The notes under the pieces are model-generated. The model was given only the letters and a program-made list of their open reading frames with translations. It searched no databases and was not told the origin of the DNA. Shown piece after piece: positions 1-4,621 of a stretch of DNA of 9,463 nt. The first letter of the stretch is position 1, and every line of letters starts with the position of its first letter. A program made the position numbers and the translations under genes. Source of the DNA: Syntrophomonadaceae bacterium (GTDB lineage: Bacteria > Bacillota_D > Dethiobacteria > DTU022); contig PWUG01000310.1 of assembly GCA_003562605.1 (NCBI GenBank), positions 1 through 9,463 on the forward strand, read 5' to 3'.

Positions 1-226
1 CAGGTGTGGCAATGAGAGCCAGATCGAGGCTTCCCGGAATGTCCAGCACTGAATTGTAGCACTTCAGACCAAGAACGGTCTTTTCCTTCGGATTAACCGG
101 ATAAATACGGCCTTCATATTTTTCATCCAAAAGAGTTGTAAGAACCTGGTAACCTTGTTTTGTTTCATCTTTTGACGCTCCGACAATCGCTACAGATTCG
201 GCATTAAATATTCTGTCGAGATTCAT
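1..226 (-). CDS. NDP-forming acyl-CoA synthetase, CoA-binding N-terminus (partial)
   Basis: Only the first 75 codons lie in the window; the gene continues past base 1. The ATG is at 226-224, one base after the TAA of the enoyl-CoA hydratase gene, with a GGGGGAG ribosome binding site inside the end of that gene, so the two are translationally linked. The peptide is the start of a CoA_binding_2 Rossmann domain: VAIVGAS at 12-18, IYPVNPK at 41-47, LGLKCY at 52-57 and a DLALIATP strand at 68-75. In this family that domain opens the ADP-forming acetate/acyl-CoA synthetases, which interconvert acyl-CoA plus ADP and Pi with the free acid, CoA and ATP in the cytoplasm. Whether the gene is a single long fusion or a separate alpha subunit cannot be seen here. 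The acyl substrate is unknown, but the neighbouring hydratase suggests an unsaturated or branched acid. Family assignment is firm. Confidence 0.88.
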   Translation of the reverse strand, partial: MNLDRIFNAESVAIVGASKDETKQGYQVLTTLLDEKYEGRIYPVNPKEKTVLGLKCYNSVLDIPGSLDLALIATP

Positions 227-227
227 A

Positions 228-1037
228 TTATCTCCCCCTGTACTCCGGATTTCTTCGCTCAGCAAAGGCTTTAACCCCTTCCTGCCAGTCTTCGGTGTCC
301 ATGCAGGCCAGTATGGCATCGGTTTCCAGTTGAAGCACCGTTTCAAGGTCAAGCCTAAATGATCTCTGCAGGTGCTTTTTTGCCATTGCTATGGAAATGG
401 GGGCCTTGCGGGCGATACCGGCGGCAAATTCCATTACATTATCCATAAATGTCGTCATGGGGTAAGAACAGAGGGCGATGCCCAGGTTAACCGCCGCCGC
501 CGCGTCCACGACCCTGCCTGTATAGATTAACTCCTTGGCCTTCATGAGGCCTACGTTAAGAGGAAGATGCCTGGTGACGCCTCCGCCCACGAAGGTACCC
601 AGCCCGGTTTCGGGAAAAGCGATGGTAGCTTCGTCGGACATGATAACAAAATCGCAGGCAACGGCCATCTCGACGCCTGCGCCGCGGGCGGGGCCGTTTA
701 CAGCGGCAATTACGGGCTTGGGATACCGGTATAGAAGACGCGTTGTTTCATGAGCCTGCTCGATGTATTGTCTTTTCTGGGCCTGGGTGCGTTCACCGGT
801 AGAATGCTTTTTTAAATCCGCCCCCGCACAGAAGGCCTGTTTTTCCACACCGTCCCTGATTCTGGCTGAACCGGTAAGAATAACTGCACGCACCTCATCG
901 TCTTCCCTGTATTTTTGAAGAAGCTGCGTCAACTCGGAATACATTTCCTCATTTACGGCGTTCATTCTTTCGGGTCTGTTAAGTTTCAGGATAAAAATCC
1001 CGCGGTTAATTTCGTATTTTACTGTCGCGTAATCCAT
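228..1037 (-). CDS. Enoyl-CoA hydratase/isomerase (crotonase family)
   Basis: A complete 269-residue crotonase, the usual length for the family. It should act in the cytoplasm, adding water across the double bond of an enoyl-CoA or doing a related CoA-ester reaction. Visible landmarks are NRPERMNAV (20-28), the first oxyanion-hole segment CAGADLK (70-76), NGPARGAGVEMAVACD (114-129), and PETGLGT (142-148). Glu123 and Glu143 align with the two catalytic glutamates of classical hydratases (Glu144 and Glu164 of the rat mitochondrial enzyme), so hydratase chemistry is likelier than a hydrolase-type divergent member. The C-terminus has the typical EGVKAFAERRNPEYRG ending (253-268). The ATG at 1037-1035 is preceded by GAGGAGGT, an excellent ribosome binding site. 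The gene is first in a tight operon with the acyl-CoA synthetase downstream. The exact substrate cannot be read from sequence. Confidence 0.93.
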   Translation of the reverse strand: MDYATVKYEINRGIFILKLNRPERMNAVNEEMYSELTQLLQKYREDDEVRAVILTGSARIRDGVEKQAFCAGADLKKHSTGERTQAQKRQYIEQAHETTRLLYRYPKPVIAAVNGPARGAGVEMAVACDFVIMSDEATIAFPETGLGTFVGGGVTRHLPLNVGLMKAKELIYTGRVVDAAAAVNLGIALCSYPMTTFMDNVMEFAAGIARKAPISIAMAKKHLQRSFRLDLETVLQLETDAILACMDTEDWQEGVKAFAERRNPEYRGR

Positions 1038-1130
1038 ATTAACCTCCTCAAAATCTATTTCGGGTTTGAGCCACTGGCAGAGGTATAAAAAGGCGGGGGC
1101 CCGTTCTGTGTACTGAATTATTCACCCACC

Positions 1131-1160
1131 ATTATAACAGAAGTAGAATAATGTTGTTGC
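1131..1160 (-). promoter_or_regulatory. Putative sigma-A-type promoter of the enoyl-CoA hydratase operon
   Basis: On the minus strand a perfect TATAAT (-10, 1136-1131) lies about 95 bases upstream of the hydratase start. Eighteen bases further upstream is GCAACA, a 3/6 match to TTGACA. The -10 box is convincing and the -35 box is weak. The long 5' leader (1038-1125) has a G/C-rich run (ggcgggggcccg, 1091-1102) but no riboswitch that I recognise. Confidence 0.45.
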
Positions 1161-1186
1161 ATATTCCGGTCCCAAACGAACAATGA

Positions 1187-1650
1187 TTCTTCTGGGAGCC
1201 CATCCTCGCCACGGCCGTAAGCCGCCCCCGGTGGATGATCAGCCACATTGTATGTGTAACAATCAATACTGTTATTCTTCTTCTGCTGCTTGTGGCCGGC
1301 ATCTCTTTGGCTGCCGGTTCATCTGCCGATGAGGCAACTGAATATATCAAGGCTGCACTGTTCCAGGCACCCGCTATCCTGGCCCTGGCCGGATTTACCA
1401 TAGCTTTATATGCATTACTGCCACGGAGAGCCGGAGCACTTGCCTGGGCAGCCATTATGGTGAGTCTGATAGCGGGACCGTTCTTTGGAACTTTGCTTGA
1501 TATACCCGAGGCCATAAGGGATATCTCACCTTTTAACCACATACCGGCCATGCCTGCTGATGTTGCCGCCGCACCTGTCATAACTCTGCTCGGTGTCGCT
1601 CTTATCCTGACACTTATCGGTAAGAAGCTGTTCCACAATAATACCATATA
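1187..1650 (+). pseudogene. Remnant of an ABC-2 type exporter permease (C-terminal part)
   Basis: The open frame starts just after a stop at 1184-1186 with FFWEPILATAVSRPRW, followed by four hydrophobic segments separated by short polar loops, one with ALYALLPRRAGALAW and one with ISPFNHIPAMPA. This order (EP-LATPVSR-W, then LPR-ALAW, then LSPF-HVPALPA, then a last helix) is that of the C-terminal half of the large ABC exporter permeases annotated as exporters of polyketide antibiotics. The N-terminal helices are missing, and so is the usual charged C-terminus (FRRRDI-like) after the last helix. The frame instead runs on into unrelated sequence until 1822. The ATG at 1235 lies inside the domain and has no good ribosome binding site. 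No partner ATPase gene is present. I read this as a truncated dead gene; identification is by motif memory, not by search. Confidence 0.6.
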
Positions 1651-1740
1651 TCCGGGAGCGGCTGCGGCGGCGGGGCAGCTATATCCCAGCTCTTTAAATA
1701 AAAGAATGAGTAGCAGTGGAGCGGTTGGATATGTGGGTAA

Positions 1741-2292
1741 CGCGGTTTTTGCGTTGTCCAAGCAGTTTGTGGAGTCTGTATCAAAGCCGGGCGCGAAGTC
1801 TCCTATGAAGAAGCGGTCTTGATTGCCGGTGACGCCTGGTCTTACTTAAAAGACCACCTTGGGCTCAAGCAGCTGGGCACCATTGAGATGCCGGCGGTTC
1901 TCGACACCGAAGAAGCATATTTCAGGCGTTCAAAGAGCGCGCAGAACGAAAAGTTGATTCAACTGCCCCTGATCGAAGACGACGACGCCGATCTCTTGTC
2001 CGAATTCGGAGTGCGAGCCATGGTCACCAGCCTGATCGCCCGGGTGATCGAAGCAGCCTTTTACCAGGGAGCATTGTTAGACTACAACCGGCTCTGTGTC
2101 CTTTTTCCCTTGAATGTGACTGCGATCAGGGAGCGTCTGAAGCTTCTATTCGAGCAGGGCGTAACACTGCCGCTTTGCGGGACGACCAAACAGACCATAA
2201 CACAAGGGTCGAGTAGGTTATGCCCTCACGGGCATAACCTACTCGACCTCTGTGCTTGTGATTTTTCAGAAGCTCATCACCCAAACAGCTAA
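1741..2292 (+). pseudogene. Truncated DUF1670-like gene
   Basis: The frame is open from 1741, right after a TAA at 1738-1740, to a TGA/TAG-type stop at 2290-2292. The first in-frame start is a TTG at 1819, but coding-like sequence (KAGREVSYEEAVLIAGDAW) already begins upstream, so the true start is lost. The best family resemblance is in the stretch reading LIQLPLIEDDDADLL, then GVRAMVTSLIARVIEAAF, QGALLDYNRLCVLF, AIRERLKLLFEQG and LPLCGTTK. This matches my memory of the DUF1670 pattern (acidic strand, helical region, winged-helix-like 'QGALL' segment, then 'G-LP-RG-K'). In that family the protein continues well beyond this point. Here the match stops at about 2190, and the frame then reads through an inverted repeat that cannot be ancestral coding sequence. 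The gene is therefore truncated at both ends. The function of DUF1670 is unknown; a helix-turn-helix role is often suggested. Confidence 0.5.
2201..2254. repeat. Long inverted repeat (25-bp arms, 4-base loop)
   Basis: The inner arms are a perfect 19-bp match: GGTCGAGTAGGTTATGCCC at 2207-2225 and its exact reverse complement at 2230-2248, with loop TCAC. Extending outward to 2201 and 2254 gives 25-bp arms with two mismatches. Alternatively CACAAG (2201-2206) pairs exactly with CTTGTG (2255-2260) across a bulge. The repeat sits between the end of the DUF1670-like remnant and the convergent end of the DUF3307 gene. A T5 run occurs at 2262-2266 on the plus strand, slightly too far for a classic terminator, and there is none on the other side. 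It could be a bidirectional terminator, the end of a mobile element, or a small palindromic repeat element. Confidence 0.9.
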
Positions 2293-2958
2293 GCTGGAAA
2301 ACATAATTGCCAGGGTAAAACTCAATAGTGTCCCGATTATTACGTATTCAGCAACCTTATGCTTTTTGGCCTCTTCAAAACGGAGAATAGATTTCGCTGC
2401 AACTAAAAAACCAATGCCAATCGGCTGACCAATATAGATCAAGATCAGGATCAACAGTCTCTCAAGCTGGCCGATCAGCTTACCACCATTTTTCAACCCT
2501 TCTATAGACAGGCTATTTTCATCGAGAATTTCATTCATATATTTCCCAATGAAATATCCCGAGCCAAGCACTACAAGACTGAACGAAGCTATGGCGATAA
2601 TTACTTTATAACCCTCACCTGTAAACTCTAAATGAATTGAGAATTGCAGCAAAACCAATACAATCAATAACAGGCTTGCCAGATGCGCTGCCTGATCTGC
2701 CACAAGCACCTTTGCGCTATCGGCTCCACTGGTTTTAAGCTGTTTTACATAATCGATTAAGATGTGCATAAAGAACACGAGCAGGGGAACCTGCCAGATT
2801 GTCCAGTCTTGCAGGAGCAAGTAGGCTGTCAATGCATGCACGGCTCCGTGAGCAAATAAATAACCCGGATGTTTTTTCATCTGAACTAAACGATCGGGCT
2901 GCAAAAGAAAATCAGCTATAAAATGCGAGGCAAACAATATGGCCAGATATTTGTCCAC
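2266..2958 (-). CDS. DUF3307 polytopic membrane protein
   Basis: A 230-residue integral membrane protein with about six hydrophobic helices. The N-terminal ~115 residues carry the DUF3307 signature: SHFIADFLLQ (11-20), a FAHGAVHAL segment (35-43), HILIDYVKQ (65-73) and DQAAHLA (88-94). His12, Asp16, His37, His41, His65, Asp69, Asp88 and His92 lie in or beside membrane helices, an arrangement resembling membrane-bound metal-dependent hydrolases; enzymatic activity is inference. The C-terminal half has the segment GKLIGQLERLLILILIYIG followed by QPIGIGFLVAAKSILRFEEA, seen in many longer DUF3307 proteins. The start is GTG (2958-2956) with AGGTGG six bases upstream. It is the second gene of a unit with the SatD-family gene 45 bases upstream. 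In Streptococcus the sat operon likewise places SatD beside a membrane protein, SatE. The physiological role is unknown. Confidence 0.85.
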   Translation of the reverse strand: MDKYLAILFASHFIADFLLQPDRLVQMKKHPGYLFAHGAVHALTAYLLLQDWTIWQVPLLVFFMHILIDYVKQLKTSGADSAKVLVADQAAHLASLLLIVLVLLQFSIHLEFTGEGYKVIIAIASFSLVVLGSGYFIGKYMNEILDENSLSIEGLKNGGKLIGQLERLLILILIYIGQPIGIGFLVAAKSILRFEEAKKHKVAEYVIIGTLLSFTLAIMFSSLAVWVMSF

Positions 2959-2973
2959 TTAATACCACCTAAA

Positions 2974-2997
2974 TAATTCGCCTTTTATGGCGAATTA
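2974..2997. repeat. Inverted repeat TAATTCGCC / GGCGAATTA upstream of DUF3307
   Basis: TAATTCGCC (2974-2982) and its exact reverse complement GGCGAATTA (2989-2997) flank TTTTAT. The right half pairs alternatively with TAATTATCGCC ending at 3011, and a further AAGGCGAAT lies at 3016-3024 inside the end of the SatD gene. The element fills the short gap between the two genes, directly upstream of the DUF3307 ribosome binding site on the minus strand. It could be a regulatory hairpin or an operator. On the minus strand no T-run long enough for a terminator follows it. Confidence 0.75.
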
Positions 2998-3003
2998 TAA
3001 TAA

Positions 3004-3684
3004 TTATCGCCCTTTAAGGCGAATCTCTATAAGGTCAAGATACTCTTTCATACTTTTCCAGCCTGCAGCGTTTAGGCCTTTATTAACTGTTGATGGAACG
3101 ATGTTAAGCTCACGTGCGATCTGATTTTGCCTCGTCCCAAGAAGGGCGTGTGTCATCGCCTCTGCCTGTTTCTCTGTCCAGCGGCTGGATATTTCATCTA
3201 GCAATATCATTGCAGGCGGTAAAACCGTGAGATCACCATGCAAACTCTGACTGAGGTTTTTTGATATTTCCATGGCAAGATATTTTGATCTACCCATCTC
3301 AGCCAAAGCCCTTCCTGAAAGAGTAAAAGCTTCACCGGTCGATTCCGATATGTTTTCAGGATTCAGGGTTTCCTCATCTATCCGCCCCCAGGCCACTGCA
3401 ATACGGGTATCTGTATCTAAACCTTTAGCTGCGATTACCATTGCCCTGAAATAAAGTGCCGCCCTTAAAGACAAATGCTTGTGCTTCATCAGCACCTGCC
3501 AGCTGTCACCACTGAAAATAGCAATCCTGCCAACCATAGAATTGGTATAAACCGAGCCAAACTTATCCTGTCCCTCCTGTAACCTTTGCAGGATTATCTT
3601 GAGGTTAACAGGATCAAGCTTAGCTGACTTAACAAGATCACCGGTCAGCACGGCATAATTAGCCTGACTATTATCAGCAATCAC
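3004..3684 (-). CDS. SatD-family protein with C-terminal helix-turn-helix
   Basis: A 226-residue cytoplasmic protein that I recognise as SatD family. SatD is named after a gene of the Streptococcus mutans sat (secretion and acid tolerance) locus; its biochemistry is not established. The N-terminal domain (about 10-160) contains VLTGDLVKS (12-20), IAIFSGDSWQ (54-63), an alpha-helical R-AL segment (74-80), RIAVAWGRID (94-103) and GEAFTLSGRALAEM (117-130). The C-terminal part (about 168-220) reads as a helix-turn-helix: TEKQAEAMTHALLG, then RQNQIARELNIVPSTVNKGL, then a wing-like AGWKSMKEYL. The GTG start (3684-3682) has AAGGGG seven bases upstream. The order of motifs in the N-terminal domain (Asp16 in the first strand, Gly-Asp60 in a hairpin, GEAF-SGR) parallels class III nucleotidyl cyclases, which is my own inference. 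It is first in a unit with DUF3307. Base composition is lower in G+C than in flanking genes. Confidence 0.85.
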   Translation of the reverse strand: MIADNSQANYAVLTGDLVKSAKLDPVNLKIILQRLQEGQDKFGSVYTNSMVGRIAIFSGDSWQVLMKHKHLSLRAALYFRAMVIAAKGLDTDTRIAVAWGRIDEETLNPENISESTGEAFTLSGRALAEMGRSKYLAMEISKNLSQSLHGDLTVLPPAMILLDEISSRWTEKQAEAMTHALLGTRQNQIARELNIVPSTVNKGLNAAGWKSMKEYLDLIEIRLKGR

Positions 3685-3730
3685 TTGAGCACCCCTTAAA
3701 GGTCTTGATTAATTGTTATCACCTATAAAT

Positions 3731-3743
3731 TCATTAATAATGA
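3731..3743. promoter_or_regulatory. Palindrome TCATTA-A-TAATGA upstream of the SatD gene
   Basis: A perfect 13-base palindrome about 47 bases upstream of the SatD start, in a very A/T-rich stretch (3700-3760) where a promoter would be expected. No clear -35/-10 pair with good spacing is visible on the minus strand. It could be an operator, perhaps for the helix-turn-helix of SatD itself, but in such A/T-rich DNA it may be chance. Confidence 0.25.
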
Positions 3744-3851
3744 CATTCTATTTCTACTAAAACCAGACCTATCCTTCATGCAAAAGGTAAAAGTTTTCAA
3801 CCCTTTGCCACAATTAATGAAAATTACAGCATCCCAACACAAAAGAACCCC

Positions 3852-4019
3852 CCTGTGTTCTGTAATTCCTATCGGGAACTGCAGGAATACGTGGGTGTTC
3901 CGGTAATCGATGCAATTCTTGCCCCGCTAAAGTACGCAGAGTTTCTGGTAGAAATCCATAGGAAGTTCAAGTGGATCCATTCAAAAAAGTACGGTTTCGA
4001 GACACCCCCCTCGTTTTAA
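3852..4019 (+). pseudogene. C-terminal remnant resembling Asp/Glu/hydantoin racemases
   Basis: A plus-strand frame without a usable start encodes about 55 residues ending at TAA 4017-4019. It reads VFCNSYRELQEYVGVPVID, then AILAPLKYAEFLVEIHRKF, then KWIHSKKYGFETPPSF. The 'G-VPVIDAV-A-LKYAE-L' pattern with a following 'W-SK--GYE-PP' tail is what I recall from the C-terminus of the Asp/Glu/hydantoin racemase superfamily. The frame is open further upstream to about 3780, but that part shows no family pattern. Four-fifths of a normal ~240-residue enzyme is missing, so this is a gene scrap. A short G/C stem (GGGAA 4024-4028 with TTCCC 4037-4041) follows the stop, but no T-run does. Confidence 0.45.
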
Positions 4020-4166
4020 ATCAGGGAATGGGGCCTTTCCCGATATTATGATTTAGGGGATACCTGGTAATGCCTTCAATGAATTTGTCTTTATACCGTA
4101 GGCAAAACTTAATATTCCCCCTCAGTTTTCAATACCCAAAAACTCGGTTGACCTTGTCCCTGTATT

Positions 4167-4289
4167 TCATTTGACGACGGCAGTTGGGGAATGCCCACCT
4201 GCGTTCTTATAGTCTTTTACAATCTGCATTGCGGCCTTGACAAGTATGTTGCAGGCACCCCGTCCTCCTGCTACACTTTTCCTTAACGC
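4167..4289 (-). pseudogene. Forty-codon remnant of an unrecognised gene
   Basis: The minus-strand frame between a stop just above 4289 and TGA at 4169-4167 reads like real coding sequence: ALRKSVAGGRGACNILVKAA, then MQIVKDYKNAGGHSPTAVVK. It has balanced composition, an amphipathic helix and a plausible C-terminus, but no start codon with a ribosome binding site and no upstream continuation in the same frame. I do not recognise the family. It may be the last 40 residues of an enzyme whose 5' part was deleted, or chance. Confidence 0.3.
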
Positions 4290-4604
4290 TCACTATCAAA
4301 GGCTCTTTACCCCAGCAACTTAAGGTGGTTTGATGCCTGCTCCTGCAAGCCGGCACCGAGGGGCCCGCCCTCATCTTCTGTATAGCATCACACTATATAT
4401 AGGTTCAGTGCGTTCGTGGCATACCCCCATCCCCATGCTATATGTACCCTCTTTAGGTGATAAAATGTTGATTATCACACAGTCTGCCGTCCCCCTTCTA
4501 TACAGCGAGATAATCGCCGAGTTCAAATGATGCTCCGGAACCCAGTTCGACCCCAGTTAATCGACATTTTCCTGTTAATCATAGAATAATGTTACACCGC
4601 CACA
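4290..4604. other. Intergenic stretch without a recognised gene
   Basis: A 66-codon plus-strand frame (TTG 4330 or ATG 4333 to 4530) has an AAGGTGG just upstream, but its product (beginning MPAPASRHRGARPHLLYS) has no recognisable domain and odd composition, so I do not call it a gene. An inverted repeat GTGATAA (4457-4463) / TTATCAC (4472-4478) with an 8-base spacer could be an operator or hairpin. A small stem CACAC-TAGA-GTGTG (4601-4614) followed by ATTTTTT could act as a plus-strand terminator. It overlaps the 3' end of the yhaN gene. Confidence 0.4.
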
Positions 4605-4621
4605 CTAGAGTGTGATTTTTT
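4601..4621 (+). terminator. Weak plus-strand terminator-like hairpin
   Basis: CACAC and GTGTG form a 5-bp stem with a TAGA loop, followed by ATTTTTT. The stem is short, so termination is uncertain. It lies over the stop codon of the convergent yhaN-like gene and would protect that operon from plus-strand read-through. Confidence 0.3.

Noticed and set aside
1132..1761. 209-codon minus-strand frame opposite the permease remnant
   Set aside because: The plus strand shows family motifs (EPILATAVSR, LPRRAGALAW, SPFNHIPAMPA). The minus frame has none and is its antisense shadow.
4180..4390. Possible transposase (TnpB-type) end on the minus strand
   Set aside because: I looked for zinc-ribbon CxxC pairs and a DxN motif and found none in any frame.
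4330..4530. 66-codon plus-strand frame with AAGGTGG upstream
   Set aside because: No recognisable domain, unusual composition and a surrounding area of gene remnants; the Shine-Dalgarno match alone is not enough.
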